DNA of 47,980 nt. It comes from Oscillatoriophycideae cyanobacterium NC_groundwater_1537_Pr4_S-0.65um_50_18. Its GTDB lineage: Bacteria > Cyanobacteriota > Cyanobacteriia > Elainellales > Elainellaceae. The notes beneath the pieces are model-generated. The model made no database searches and had not been told where the DNA came from. It was given only the letters and a program-made list of their open reading frames with translations. Below, piece by piece: positions 23,089-32,959 of this stretch (positions are counted from its first letter, which is position 1; each line of letters starts with the position of its first letter). Location: assembly GCA_016208305.1 (NCBI GenBank), contig JACQYI010000085.1, forward strand, positions 1 to 47,980, given 5' to 3'. A program made the position numbers and the translations under genes.

Positions 23089-24456
23089 TTACTCCCGCGA
23101 CTGCTGCTCGACCCACTGATTAATGCCACGCCAGATTAAACCCACGACCAGCAGCCCCAAGCTGACCAACCAAACTTGCCAATCGACCCAAAAGGCCAGA
23201 AACAGACAGCCCCAAAACACCAACTGCGGAAATAGTCGCGGATAGAGCCGCTCTTGAGCCGATAGCTTGAGCACCGCTAACTGGGTAATCGCACAGTAAA
23301 TGAGTATTGAAAAGGCGCTAAACGACCAGGTTATCTTGACATCGCCTACGGCAATAAAGCAGACGATCGCGCCACTGACCGTCAATATTGCCAAGGTCGG
23401 AGCTGTGCCAGCCGCATTAAAGCGGGCAAAGCTGCGGGGAATATCCTGCTGCTCTGCCATAGACTGCAACATCTGAGCGCAGTCCAGCATTAAATTGAGC
23501 AGCATGGCCAGCATGGCCGTCAGCGCGCCAATGGCCACGATTTGGGCACTTCCCGGTGGGCCAAACTGCCGTACCGCAAGGGTGAGTGGGGCAACATAGA
23601 TTTCGACAGCGCCTCCCAACGCCTCAGCGCCAATGGCACCCATCGCCACGATCGCCACACCCAAGTACAGCAGCATCGCCCCAGCCAGCGTCAGCCACAC
23701 CGAGCAGGGAATGGTGCGGCGAGGCTGGCGCACAGCGTGGCTCAGATAGGCCATGCGCCCATAGCCACCATAGGCCACAAACATCAGAGCCGTTGCCTGC
23801 AAAATCGGCGCGATCGCCTGTCGCCAGTCGGCTGTCTCCCAATCCGTTGATAGCCAATCAGTCCAAATCCCCGATAGAGACAGATAATCGCTTTGAAGGG
23901 CGATCGGCCATCCAGCCCCCAGAAAAACCAACAGCGAAAGCAGCGTCACCGACAGAATTAACCGCTTAGAGAAGCTGGCATGATGCAGCCCCCGCAGCAA
24001 AATTACGGTGAGAACGGCAATGAGGCCAAGGGCGATCGGCATCAGCCAGAAAATTTCAGTTTGCCTCCAGGCATTGAGAAAATACCCCGCAAAGCCCAAG
24101 GCAGCCGTGGCCGCCGAAGCAACCTTAGCCAGCAAAAAAGCCCACCCAGCCGTAAATCTTAGCCAGGGACTGAGGTATTTCTGTCCATATTCATAGGTGC
24201 CGCTCGCCGCCGATTGATTGACCGCAAGCTGGGCGGCATTCAGTTCATGACCCCATGCCAAAAGAGCCGCCAAGACAATAGCGGCGATCGTGCCCGTTCC
24301 GGCAATATCGGCAGCCAGGCCAATTCCCACAAAAACCCCTGTTCCCAAAACGGAACCCAAGCCCAATAGCGTCAGATTCCACACCCCAAATTTTGCAGGG
24401 CTACCAGCAGTAGTCGGGGTTGAAGAAATTAGATCGGGCGTTAGTTTGGGGGACAT
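23089..24456 (-). CDS. APC superfamily amino acid permease
   Basis: A 455-residue plasma-membrane transporter with about 12 hydrophobic helices. The N-terminal motif GVWNLTLLGLGSVLGTGVFV is the APC signature of helix 1. Helix 6 region FVAYGGYGRMAYLSHAVRQP resembles the substrate-binding unwound helix of LeuT-fold carriers. It would exchange or symport amino acids; the substrate is not evident. It ends 76 bases before the nuclease start on the same strand and begins 10 bases after the end of pxcA, so pxcA, permease, nuclease and helicase may form one transcript. Confidence 0.9.
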   Translation of the reverse strand: MSPKLTPDLISSTPTTAGSPAKFGVWNLTLLGLGSVLGTGVFVGIGLAADIAGTGTIAAIVLAALLAWGHELNAAQLAVNQSAASGTYEYGQKYLSPWLRFTAGWAFLLAKVASAATAALGFAGYFLNAWRQTEIFWLMPIALGLIAVLTVILLRGLHHASFSKRLILSVTLLSLLVFLGAGWPIALQSDYLSLSGIWTDWLSTDWETADWRQAIAPILQATALMFVAYGGYGRMAYLSHAVRQPRRTIPCSVWLTLAGAMLLYLGVAIVAMGAIGAEALGGAVEIYVAPLTLAVRQFGPPGSAQIVAIGALTAMLAMLLNLMLDCAQMLQSMAEQQDIPRSFARFNAAGTAPTLAILTVSGAIVCFIAVGDVKITWSFSAFSILIYCAITQLAVLKLSAQERLYPRLFPQLVFWGCLFLAFWVDWQVWLVSLGLLVVGLIWRGINQWVEQQSRE

Positions 24457-24466
24457 GGTGGAAAAT

Positions 24467-25801
24467 CTACTCGTTCATATTCTTGTAAGTTGCAACGGCA
24501 GATGGAGACACCCGGTTGAGATATCTAAAAATCCAGTATTTAAAAATTGTGTCTAAAATGACCGGGAATGTGGCAATAAACAGAAAGATAAAGTCGTGGT
24601 TTGCCGCAATACCCAAATGCTTAGCGGCTCCCTCTAGCAGGACTTCCCAGCCATGCGGCGAGTGAAATCCCACAAAGATGTCGGTAAACAAAATGATGAT
24701 GAAGGCTTTGGCACTGTCGCTCAGCCCATAGACCACCTCATCCATAAAAGACTTGACTACGGCAATTTCGCGCTTGCTAGATACGATGACAATAGCAAAA
24801 GCAGCCAATGAAAGCAGGTCTGAGAAGATGTTTTTAATCGCATTCGATCCCATCAGACGATACTCTGATTCGATTTCTGCCGCCTTTTCTCTCACCTGCT
24901 CCACAATTTCCGACTCTTCTTGTGGCTGAATTTTGCCGATCAGCACTTCAAAGCGCAGTCGCTGCTCAAAGCGCATTAATTCATCTAGCCCTTCCTCTTC
25001 GAGTTCCGTGTTCATGAAAATTTCTGCTGCTTCATGGTCAGCTCTGAAGCGATCGACAATTGGCCCCACCAGGAAATTTTTGGAAATCTGGTGCGTCAGC
25101 AGCGGCACAATCACCAGCAGCAGCATAAACCGAATGGCAATGTTCGTTTTAAACCGGGATTGACGAAAGGTTTGAACCACCTGCTGTTCGGCTTCGGGAT
25201 CGAGATCTCGCCGGATGCGATCGACGGTTTCCAGAATTGAGCGGGGCAGCACGCCAGTTTTGTCGGTAATGGATTTGGAGTTGCGCTCTGCCTCTGGACT
25301 AGCCGGCAGGATCATCCGTCCGGGCAAATCAGTCACGATCGCCTTGGGTTCAGTAACCACCACCTGAGAAAGCGGGTTTGTGGCTCTATTTTCGTAGCGG
25401 GCTAAAATTTCATCAATGAAGCGCAGTTTCTTCAAGATGAGATTGGGTTGGTCTACTACATTTAGGGGGCTTAATTCGCTAGAGTTTTCGTCTAGCTGCA
25501 CCTCGGTGGTGGCCTGATTCGAAAGACGAACAATAGAGCTGCTTGCCCGAAATTCAGCCAGCCGAATCTTGATGATATCTAGATTCTTTTTTAGCTCCGA
25601 CTCAAAATAGCTCTGGGCACTTTTGCTGTAGCTGCCTGAGTCAAAAGCCACCCGGTTGCCGCCAAAATGGGCATCTTCCAAACCTTTGATCAATACGGCA
25701 GCATCATAGGCTTGATTTAGCGCCCGTTCGGGTGTTCTCAACAGCCAACGATTTGAGCTACGTAGATAGCTTCTCACCACCCCCGCCAGTGAATTCCTCA
25801 T
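24467..25801 (-). CDS. pxcA: Proton extrusion protein PxcA (CemA family)
   Basis: PxcA supports light-induced proton extrusion and CO2/nitrate uptake at the cyanobacterial plasma membrane; it is the homologue of chloroplast CemA. The N-terminal ~230 residues are a soluble helical domain. The C-terminal ~220 residues carry four membrane helices (near 233-252, 350-370, 380-400 and 415-430) and the hallmark FHSPHGWEVLLEGAAKHLG. Length (444 aa) is normal. The gene is divergent from the SF1-like gene at 26002, with 200 bases between them that should contain both promoters. Confidence 0.92.
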   Translation of the reverse strand: MRNSLAGVVRSYLRSSNRWLLRTPERALNQAYDAAVLIKGLEDAHFGGNRVAFDSGSYSKSAQSYFESELKKNLDIIKIRLAEFRASSSIVRLSNQATTEVQLDENSSELSPLNVVDQPNLILKKLRFIDEILARYENRATNPLSQVVVTEPKAIVTDLPGRMILPASPEAERNSKSITDKTGVLPRSILETVDRIRRDLDPEAEQQVVQTFRQSRFKTNIAIRFMLLLVIVPLLTHQISKNFLVGPIVDRFRADHEAAEIFMNTELEEEGLDELMRFEQRLRFEVLIGKIQPQEESEIVEQVREKAAEIESEYRLMGSNAIKNIFSDLLSLAAFAIVIVSSKREIAVVKSFMDEVVYGLSDSAKAFIIILFTDIFVGFHSPHGWEVLLEGAAKHLGIAANHDFIFLFIATFPVILDTIFKYWIFRYLNRVSPSAVATYKNMNE

Positions 25802-26001
25802 ATTTGACTCAGACGAAATTTAATTGAATAGCCTCTGCTGAGATCGAAAAAGTAGGGCTGAGATAGGATGAAGAAGCGCTACATCCTGAAATCTACGTCC
25901 CCAAGCTGTCAAATAAAACCTGTCATAAAACCCCGTTGAATCTTTCAACAAAGTATCCATAAAGTCCGTTGTATCATAACAAATTCGTTAAAGGGCAATG
26001 A

Positions 26002-28179
26002 GTGACTCCTGACTCTGTTTGGATTACGGGTTCTACTGCGAGCGGTAAAACAACGCGCCTAATTGAGCAGTTTCGCCGCTGGGCTGAGGTTTCGCTGCCG
26101 CAGCTACGCCATCAGCTACCGCCTCGCATCCTGGTGTTTGCCGCGATCGGGGACAATCGGCTAGATTTGGCCGATCGAATTACGGCAGAAGCCACAGGAT
26201 TATTTTCCTGCGATTCTGCAACACCCCTAGGTTTTTTTCAGGACGAGGTGCGGTTATTTTATCCGCTACTGGCAGAGAAATTGGCTCAGAACTTACAGGT
26301 TCGATCGCAATTTCCGGTTCGGCTACGCCCCGAAACTGAACAAGAGCTAGCCACGCGGCTATGGCGATCGCATCTTAGCAGCGGTCGGCTACGCCTAGAG
26401 GGGGTCAGCGACTATTTTATGGTGCGTCGGGCACTCGATCTGTTGCAGCTCAGTGCGGCGAGCGGCACGCCCCACGAAGAGATTGCCTGGGTGCTAAAAC
26501 AGGGTCTGCCGGAGCAGGAAGGCCCCTCTGAGCTGTGGGACGCTGTGGGTGAGGCGCTGCAACAGTGGTGGAACTGGTGCCTAGAGCATGGACTCCTCAC
26601 CTATGGCATCATCACGGAGCTGTACTGGCGCTATTTGCTGCCCCATCCGCTTTATCAAAAAAACTTGCAGCAGCGCTATCGGGCCGTGTTGGCCGATGAT
26701 CTGGATGAATATCCGGCGATCGCCCGCCTGCTGTTTGAGTTTTTCCTCGATCGACAGATTCCCTGTGCCTTTACCTACAATCCAGATGGAGCGATTCGGC
26801 TGGGTCTGGGGGCTGACCCTCATTATCTGGCTAGCCTGAGCGATCGCTGCACCCAGACAGAAACGCTGGCGCAAAGGCCGGGTGACAGCCTGGGAGCCAC
26901 CTGGGGCGGACTCGTCACGGCCTGGATTGCCGAACCGCTAGTGTTGCCGCAGTTGCCGACCTCTATCCAGACGATTCAAACTACTTCGAGAGCTGAGCTG
27001 CTGCGCCAGACCGCCGAAATGATTGCAACCGCCATCCAGTCGGGGCAGGTGCGTCCAGAGGAGGTGGCAATTATCGCTCCCGGCATGGATGCGATCGCCC
27101 GGTATACCCTGCGAGAAATTTTAGGGCGAAAAAACATTGCGGTGCGATCGCTCAATGATCAGCAGCCGTTGGCCAGTTCTCCCATTATTCGGGCGCTGTT
27201 GACCTTGCTGGCCTGGATTTATCCGGGGCTGGGTCGCTTGGTCGATCGAGAATCTGTGGCGGCTCTGTTGGTGTTGCTGAGTCCAGCGGCGGCACCGGAA
27301 GACTGGGCGAGTCATGCCGCAGAAGCACCTGTGGCCTCTGCGGCCTCTGCCACCCCTCGGATTGATCCCGTGCGGGCTGGGCTGTTAATCGATCACTGTT
27401 TTGTGCCCGATCCAGACTTGCCGCAACTCCTGGCCGTGACAGCGTTTCCCCGATGGGATCGATTGGGCTATCAGGCCACTCAAGCCTATGAAGAGATTGG
27501 GCAATGGCTAGAATCGCAGCGATCGCAACAGCAGCAGCATTTGCTCCCTAGCCCGATTGTGCTGCTCGATCGCGCCATTCAACGATTTTTGTATGGGGGC
27601 AGCCATTTGCCCTACGACCAGCTGTCGGCGCTGCGAGAGCTGATGGAAACCATGCAGCACTATTGGGAAGTCGAGACGCGGCTGCGGCAGGTGGCTGAGC
27701 AGGCGCAGTCTGAACTAGCGGGATGGGCGATCGCTGACGCGGTGGGGCAGTTTATTCAGCTTTTGCGGGATGGAACGATTACGGCTGATCCCTATCCGGT
27801 GCGTCCCGTGGGCACCAGCGGTGCCGTGACGCTGGCAACGATCTATCAATATCGCAGTGATCGCCAGGCTCACCGCTGGCAGTTTTGGCTCGATGCCGGG
27901 TCGCCATTTTGGCTGACGGGTGGCGGAGCGCTGTTTGGGGCACCGCTATTTTTCCAAGATAGAATCGGGCGGCTTTGGACACCCGAAGACACGTTAGCAA
28001 TGGATCAACAGCGCCTCCAGCGGCAGGTGCTAGATTTGCTGCACCGAGCAGGCGATCGGATTTATCTCTGCCACAGTGATTTGGCGACCGGGGGGCAAGA
28101 GCAGGCTGGAGCGCTGCTGAATTTGGTTAATGCAGCGGTGGCGGTCAATCCTGCTCAAGGCGAGACGAAATCCGCCTAA
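26002..28179 (+). CDS. SF1/AddB-like P-loop ATPase (cyanobacterial recombinase family)
   Basis: Walker A GSTASGKTT is at residues 10-18, and AVLADDLDEYPA (229-239) looks like a UvrD/AddB-type Walker B. A segment near 340-400 (RPEEVAIIAPGMDAIARYTL, REIL..KNIAVRSLNDQQPL) matches the SF1 motif IV-V region. A C-terminal QSELAGWAIADAV...RQAHRWQFW region is less clear, and no RecB-type nuclease triad was seen. The cyanobacterial family is usually annotated only as recombinase or helicase-like. It probably acts in DNA recombination or repair. GTG 26002 is the only suitable start, directly after an in-frame TGA. Its stop overlaps that of the convergent ABC gene by two bases. Confidence 0.6.
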   Translation: MTPDSVWITGSTASGKTTRLIEQFRRWAEVSLPQLRHQLPPRILVFAAIGDNRLDLADRITAEATGLFSCDSATPLGFFQDEVRLFYPLLAEKLAQNLQVRSQFPVRLRPETEQELATRLWRSHLSSGRLRLEGVSDYFMVRRALDLLQLSAASGTPHEEIAWVLKQGLPEQEGPSELWDAVGEALQQWWNWCLEHGLLTYGIITELYWRYLLPHPLYQKNLQQRYRAVLADDLDEYPAIARLLFEFFLDRQIPCAFTYNPDGAIRLGLGADPHYLASLSDRCTQTETLAQRPGDSLGATWGGLVTAWIAEPLVLPQLPTSIQTIQTTSRAELLRQTAEMIATAIQSGQVRPEEVAIIAPGMDAIARYTLREILGRKNIAVRSLNDQQPLASSPIIRALLTLLAWIYPGLGRLVDRESVAALLVLLSPAAAPEDWASHAAEAPVASAASATPRIDPVRAGLLIDHCFVPDPDLPQLLAVTAFPRWDRLGYQATQAYEEIGQWLESQRSQQQQHLLPSPIVLLDRAIQRFLYGGSHLPYDQLSALRELMETMQHYWEVETRLRQVAEQAQSELAGWAIADAVGQFIQLLRDGTITADPYPVRPVGTSGAVTLATIYQYRSDRQAHRWQFWLDAGSPFWLTGGGALFGAPLFFQDRIGRLWTPEDTLAMDQQRLQRQVLDLLHRAGDRIYLCHSDLATGGQEQAGALLNLVNAAVAVNPAQGETKSA

Positions 28180-29720
28180 TGCCCTGCCATGCTGTGGCTA
28201 ATGGCCGAGAAGTCGGCTTTGGCAATCTCGCTCTCATAGGAAAACTTGCCGCCGCTAATGACAATGAGGCGATCGCTCAGCTTCAGCAGCTCATCCAGGT
28301 CTTCACTCACCAGCAGCACCGCAACGCCCCGATTGCGAGCCTCGACAATTTGGCCATGAATGAATTCCACGGCAGCAAAGTCTAAACCGAAGCAGGGGTT
28401 AGCGGCAATCAACAAGTTGATGTGTTCTGAGGAAAGTTCGCGGGCTAGAACAGCGCGCTGAACGTTACCGCCTGAAAGGTTGCTGATCGGCGTTTCGGGT
28501 GAAGGCGTTTTGACCGAGAACTGCTTGATCAGCGTATCCGCCGTATTGCGAATCGCATTCAAGATCAGCATGAAACCTTTGGCCTGGGGGGGGCGATCGA
28601 ACGTCCGCAACGCCATGTTTTCCGCCACGCTCATATGAGGCACACAGGCATTCCGCAGTGGCTCTTCAGGCAGGGCAAACACCTTATTGCTGTACATCTC
28701 AGCACGAGTGGCCTTGTAGGGCTTGCCGTTGACCAAGACTTCTCCAGAGGTGGGCGATCGCTGTCCCGCCAGAACCTCGACCAGCTCTTTTTGGCCGTTG
28801 CCAGAGATGCCCGCAATGCCGACAATTTCACCGCTATGCACCGTCAGGCTCAGCCCATTCACCGCAGGCAAACCGCTGTCTTTGATCGCATGAATATCGC
28901 GAGCCTCTAGCACCGGAACTGCGTTGAGATGCGTCACCTTGGAGACAGGCTGCGGCTCTTTGCGCTCGCCCATCATCATCTCTGCCATGTCAGACACGCT
29001 CAGATCCTTGACTGAGCCAGTTCCGGCAAACTTACCCTTACGCAATACCGTCACTTCATCTGCAAAGCTTGTGACCTCGCGAAACTTGTGGGTGATGATC
29101 AGCACGCTGAGCTTGCCTGCCGTCACCTGCTGCCGAATCAGCCCTAGCACTTCATCGGCTTCATCTGGGGTCAGGACAGAGGTAGGTTCATCCAGAATCA
29201 AAATTTTGCTCTTGAGATAGAGCTGCTTCAAAATCTCTAGCTTTTGCTTTTGTCCGGCGGCAAGCTGCGAGATCGGCAGTTCTAGCGGCACTCGAAAGGG
29301 AGCCGTCGCCATGAAGGCACTTAGCTTGTCGTACTCATCTTTCCAGTTGATCAGCGCGGGGCTATCAATGCGAGAGAGCACCAAATTTTCGGCAACGGTC
29401 ATGGCCGGAACCGAGGTGAAATGCTGATACACCATGCCCACGCCGTAGCGCTGTGCATCCCTGGGGCTGTCGATCGTCCGAGCGCTTTTGCCAATTAACA
29501 CATCGCCTTGATCGGGTCGGTAGAAGCCCATGATGCATTTGACCAGGGTGCTTTTGCCTGCGCCATTTTCTCCCAGGAGGGCATGAAAGGTGCCAGGTTT
29601 GAGCAGCATAGAAACATTGTCTAGGGCGACCAGCTTGCCGAACTGCTTCGTCATGTTGACAACTTCTAGTTCGGGCGGCGCTTCCGTTTCGATCGCGAGC
29701 GGGGTGGTGGCAATAGTCAT
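28176..29720 (-). CDS. Double-domain ABC ATPase of a BMP-type (nucleoside/purine-like) importer
   Basis: Two ABC modules in one chain, as in NupO/RbsA-type importers. Domain 1 has Walker A GENGAGKST and ILILDEPTS with a degenerate signature LAAGQKQ. Domain 2 (from about residue 265) has the degenerate P-loop GISGNGQKE and the signature LSGGNVQ followed by LLIAANPCFGLD in place of Walker B. This asymmetry is normal for the family. It sits at the end of the minus-strand cluster with the two permeases and the BMP lipoprotein and would power that importer. It is separated from biuH by 67 bases. The substrate, by context, is a nitrogenous compound. Confidence 0.9.
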   Translation of the reverse strand: MTIATTPLAIETEAPPELEVVNMTKQFGKLVALDNVSMLLKPGTFHALLGENGAGKSTLVKCIMGFYRPDQGDVLIGKSARTIDSPRDAQRYGVGMVYQHFTSVPAMTVAENLVLSRIDSPALINWKDEYDKLSAFMATAPFRVPLELPISQLAAGQKQKLEILKQLYLKSKILILDEPTSVLTPDEADEVLGLIRQQVTAGKLSVLIITHKFREVTSFADEVTVLRKGKFAGTGSVKDLSVSDMAEMMMGERKEPQPVSKVTHLNAVPVLEARDIHAIKDSGLPAVNGLSLTVHSGEIVGIAGISGNGQKELVEVLAGQRSPTSGEVLVNGKPYKATRAEMYSNKVFALPEEPLRNACVPHMSVAENMALRTFDRPPQAKGFMLILNAIRNTADTLIKQFSVKTPSPETPISNLSGGNVQRAVLARELSSEHINLLIAANPCFGLDFAAVEFIHGQIVEARNRGVAVLLVSEDLDELLKLSDRLIVISGGKFSYESEIAKADFSAISHSMAGH

Positions 29721-29764
29721 AGGAATTTGAATGTATAGAGAGAATGAATGAGAGATAACAATGA

Positions 29765-29794
29765 ATGGATACTACAAAGGATGGATACTACAAA
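29765..29794 (+). repeat. 16-base tandem duplication over the biuH stop
   Basis: ATGGATACTACAAA occurs at 29765-29778 and 29781-29794. The second copy contains the biuH stop codon (29788-29790). Confidence 0.8.
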
Positions 29795-30474
29795 CTTTGT
29801 AGCGCCTTAAGCACAGCAGCAGAATCGGCGACAGCGCCAAAGACACCACCCTGCATGGTCACCATCTTGAGGGCAGCCTGGTGGTTGCCTAAATCGGTGG
29901 CGGCAGTGCAGTCAGAGAGGATGAGGCATTCGTAGCCGCGATCGTTGGCATCTCGCATGGTGGTATGGACACAAACATCAGTCGTGATGCCCGTCAGGAT
30001 GATGTTTTGAATGCCTTTGCTCTTGAGCAACAAATTCAGATCGGTGGCGTAGAAAGAGCCTTTGCCTGGTTTGTCGATGATGGCTTCGCCAGGGAGGGGA
30101 GCCAGTTCGGGAATAATTTCCCAGCCTGGTTCGCCCCGCACCAAAATTTTGCCGCAAGGGCCAGGGTCGCCGATGCCAGCCCCCATTTGTCGCGATCGCC
30201 AACGCTTGTTTTCTGGCAGGTCGGCCAGGTCGGGGCGATGTCCCTCACGGGTGTGCAGGATGTGAAAACCATGCGATCGCATGGCTGGCAGCAGAGTTTG
30301 CAGAGGGGCGATCGGCGCACGGGTCAGCGTCAGGTCATAGCCCATCTTGTCTACATAGCCCCCTTCGCCACAAAAATCGATCTGCATGTCAATAATCAGC
30401 AGCGCGGTGTTTTGCGGTTTCAGATCGCCGTTAAAAGGATAGGGGTAGGGGTTAGCTTCGATGAATAGTCCCAT
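29788..30474 (-). CDS. biuH: Biuret amidohydrolase (cysteine hydrolase, isochorismatase fold)
   Basis: Cytoplasmic hydrolase that converts biuret to allophanate and ammonia. The sequence matches Rhizobium BiuH almost throughout, including [61 protein letters not shown] and [13 protein letters not shown]. The catalytic triad is D29, K135 and C168 (in TGITTDVCV), aligned with D36, K142 and C175 of the Rhizobium enzyme with a constant offset of seven. Length is 228 residues, as expected. It lies between amiF and the ABC ATPase on the same strand. No allophanate hydrolase gene is visible nearby. Ureidoacrylate or related amides are alternative substrates. Confidence 0.85.
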   Translation of the reverse strand: MGLFIEANPYPYPFNGDLKPQNTALLIIDMQIDFCGEGGYVDKMGYDLTLTRAPIAPLQTLLPAMRSHGFHILHTREGHRPDLADLPENKRWRSRQMGAGIGDPGPCGKILVRGEPGWEIIPELAPLPGEAIIDKPGKGSFYATDLNLLLKSKGIQNIILTGITTDVCVHTTMRDANDRGYECLILSDCTAATDLGNHQAALKMVTMQGGVFGAVADSAAVLKALQSL

Positions 30475-30526
30475 TTGACTCCAGTGGGGTCTAGAAGTTT
30501 GGCTCTAGAAAAGTTCAGCTTTGAAC

Positions 30527-30608
30527 AGACCTCTTGCAGATTAGAGTTTTAGATGAGGATGAATAGGAGCGGTGCCCCCATCAACCCTCATTTGCAAGAG
30601 GTTTAATG
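30527..30608. repeat. Intergenic repeat, copy 1 (between biuH and amiF)
   Basis: About 82 bases bounded by CCTCTTGCA (30530-30538) and TGCAAGAGG (30593-30601), a perfect 9-base inverted repeat. The internal TTAGAG...TTT and the end AGAGGTTTAA match the repeat at 31800-31887. Confidence 0.6.
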
Positions 30609-30720
30609 GCCGAGCTGAAAGCCAAAATGCGCATCCGTCATGCGAACCAGAGGCTTGAACGACGTTAGAGAACTGCTTTGAGAGAACGCCCATAGCGAAA
30701 TCCCCGTTAAAGAACTCCGC

Positions 30721-31743
30721 TTAGTTCGCGACATCGACCACATGCAGCGCTTCTCCCTCATAGGTGCGGCTCGGAGCCGGAAATCCACAAGAAGTGCCGT
30801 CTTTGTAGACGACCTCCTCTTCCCAGGGCAACCGATAGTTGCCATGCACCAGATCTTTCATATAGGTGTAAGGACAGTCCTGTGCTCCCCCCTTGACAGC
30901 CGTGTAGCCGCGATGGCCAAACTGGTAGATGTTGTTCTCAACGCTCCAGTGCTGGCGGGCTTCGCGGACGAGATCGGGGCGCAGCTCAGCCGTAATAATT
31001 TCGTCGGGGCGGTGGCTGCCCATGACGAGGGGCACGCCATCAAAGTTGACAAACATCCCCTCACCCATTGAGTCAAAGCTGCCGTCAGTGCCGCACATGC
31101 AGACGGAGGCCGTGTACATCAAATTACAGAAGGCATTGGACTGATTGGTAATCTGCCAAGAGTGCCGAATGGGAGCCGTGTACCCTGCCGTGCGAATCAT
31201 GATTTCGGCTCCTTTATAGGCACACTCGCGCGCCATTTCAGGAAACATGCCGTCATGGCAAATAATCAGGGCGATCGTGCTGCCATTTGGCCCTTCGCAG
31301 ACGGGAATCCCCAAATTGCCCGGCTCCCAAGGCTCGACAGGCACCCAAGGATGCAGCTTGCGATAGTACAGCTTCAGCTCACCCTTATCATCAATGATGA
31401 TGCCGCTGTTGTAAGGGTAGCCTTGGGGGTTGTACTCCATGATCGAGAAGCAGCCCCAAATCTGGTTATCGCGACAGGCTTGCTGAAAGGCTGCCACTTC
31501 AGGGCCTTCCAGCCGACACATGATGTCGGGGTTGGTATCCATCGACAGCCCATGCAGAGAATATTCTGGAAACACCACGAGATCCATCGTCGGCATATTC
31601 CGCCTTGCCTTAGCCACCATCGCGCAGATGCGATCGGTCTGAGCTGCCAGGTCGTCAGGGGTAACGACTGTAGGCAACTGCGACTGCACCAGTCCTAGCA
31701 CCACGCCGTTGGGGGATTTGTTGAGTCCACCGAGTCCGCTCAC
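30721..31743 (-). CDS. amiF: Formamidase AmiF (nitrilase superfamily)
   Basis: Cytoplasmic hydrolase of formamide to formate and ammonia. Catalytic residues are E60 (VVFPEYS), K129 (YYRKLHPW) and C162 (ICHDGM), fitting Helicobacter AmiF E60, K133 and C166. The family-typical stretches CFSIMEYNP, EPGNLGIPVCEGP, RTAGYTAPIRHSW and ENNIYQFGHRGY are present. Length (340 aa) fits formamidase better than aliphatic amidase. It is flanked on both sides by related intergenic repeats and lies within the importer cluster. It probably shares the NtcA-controlled transcript, releasing ammonium from formamide or from a product of an upstream step. Confidence 0.88.
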   Translation of the reverse strand: MSGLGGLNKSPNGVVLGLVQSQLPTVVTPDDLAAQTDRICAMVAKARRNMPTMDLVVFPEYSLHGLSMDTNPDIMCRLEGPEVAAFQQACRDNQIWGCFSIMEYNPQGYPYNSGIIIDDKGELKLYYRKLHPWVPVEPWEPGNLGIPVCEGPNGSTIALIICHDGMFPEMARECAYKGAEIMIRTAGYTAPIRHSWQITNQSNAFCNLMYTASVCMCGTDGSFDSMGEGMFVNFDGVPLVMGSHRPDEIITAELRPDLVREARQHWSVENNIYQFGHRGYTAVKGGAQDCPYTYMKDLVHGNYRLPWEEEVVYKDGTSCGFPAPSRTYEGEALHVVDVAN

Positions 31744-31799
31744 AATCTCTCTCCTAAAAATATGCCTGAATGGACGTTATGTACCTGAATGTGCGTTTG

Positions 31800-31887
31800 C
31801 AAGACCGCCTGCAAGTTAGAGCTTTGAGAGGCGGTTGAGTAGAGGCTACGCCCTTACCAAACCGCCTGTGCCAGGAGGTTTAAGCCT
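31800..31887. repeat. Intergenic repeat, copy 2 (upstream of amiF)
   Basis: About 88 bases containing ACCGCCT and AGGCGGT as an inverted repeat, TTAGAGCTTT, and the end AGGAGGTTTAA. It aligns over its length with the repeat at 30527-30608 but is diverged in the stems, with compensating changes. Confidence 0.55.
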
Positions 31888-31893
31888 GGGATA

Positions 31894-32823
31894 CTAGGTA
31901 TCGGTGCCCAAAGCGCCGGGTGCGCCCGTGAGCGATCGCTTCGGTGAGCAAGTAAAGATCATGATCACCAGCGTCAGAATATAGGGCGCAGCGTTAAAGA
32001 GGTAATAGCCTTCCTTAATACCGACCGACTGCAACGCAGGCCCTAAAGCTTGTGCGCCGCCAAACAGCAGCGAAGCCCAAAGACACTGAATCGGATTCCA
32101 GCGGGCAAAAATCACCAGCGCCACCGCCATCAAACCCTGACCGCTAGAGATTCGCTCTGTCCACAGCCCCGGATAGTAAAGCGATAAGGATGCACCGCCG
32201 ATACCCGCCAAAAAGCTGCCCGCAACCACGCTCAGGAGGCGCACCTTAAAGATAGACATGCCCATTGCCTTGGCGGCATCGGGGCTATCGCCAACCGCCC
32301 GAATAAACAGCCCCCAGCGTGTCGATTTAAAAAACCAATGCATGATCGGGGCAATGAGAACGCCCAGCAAAAAGAGGGGGCTAATTTGCAAAGCTGCCTC
32401 TACTGCCGGAATGCCGCTCCAAGCGCCCAGATCGATCGTGGGCAATTGAGCCGCCTTAGGCTGAATAAAGGGCTTGCCGAAGAAAAAAGCAACTCCACTA
32501 CCAAAAATAATCATGGCAATGCCGACTGCCACATCATTGACCCGAAACTGCTGAGATAGCCAGCCATGAATCACGCCCAGCGCTGCTCCGGCTAGTCCGG
32601 CGGCCAAGACGCCAATCCAAGGAGATCCGGTCAGGTAGGAGGTGCCGTAGGCCGCCATCGCACCCGTTAATAAAGTGCCCTCTAAACCCAGGTTGATCTT
32701 GCCACTCTTCTCAGTTAAGCATTCACCCAAGCTGACAAACAAGAACGGCGTACCGCCCCGCATGGTGCCTGCGGCGATCGCCAACGGTACGCCCCACCAT
32801 CCCAATGCTGCTTCAGTTGCCAT
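31894..32823 (-). CDS. ABC importer permease, BMP/NupQ type
   Basis: A 309-residue membrane protein of the branched-type permease family (BPD_transp_2) with about 8-9 helices. The stretch FLFVSLGECLTEKSGKINLG, then LEGTLLTGAM is the typical N-terminal motif of the second permease of BMP-linked nucleoside importers; VALVIFARWNPIQCLWASLL is the typical EAA-like cytoplasmic loop. It pairs with the permease at 32960 to form the membrane channel for the lipoprotein at 34091. It lies 136 bases after that permease gene and 150 bases before amiF. Confidence 0.9.
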   Translation of the reverse strand: MATEAALGWWGVPLAIAAGTMRGGTPFLFVSLGECLTEKSGKINLGLEGTLLTGAMAAYGTSYLTGSPWIGVLAAGLAGAALGVIHGWLSQQFRVNDVAVGIAMIIFGSGVAFFFGKPFIQPKAAQLPTIDLGAWSGIPAVEAALQISPLFLLGVLIAPIMHWFFKSTRWGLFIRAVGDSPDAAKAMGMSIFKVRLLSVVAGSFLAGIGGASLSLYYPGLWTERISSGQGLMAVALVIFARWNPIQCLWASLLFGGAQALGPALQSVGIKEGYYLFNAAPYILTLVIMIFTCSPKRSLTGAPGALGTDT

Positions 32824-32959
32824 GTTGCTCCATTACCATATTGCTCCAAGGGATCATTCACCTATTGCGCCAACCGGAAAGTTGGCCGTCACTCCGTCAT
32901 ATCCAGATGGATGGATTGAGAGATGGGGTGAGCAGCGCCCACCCTCATCACGCCTGTGT

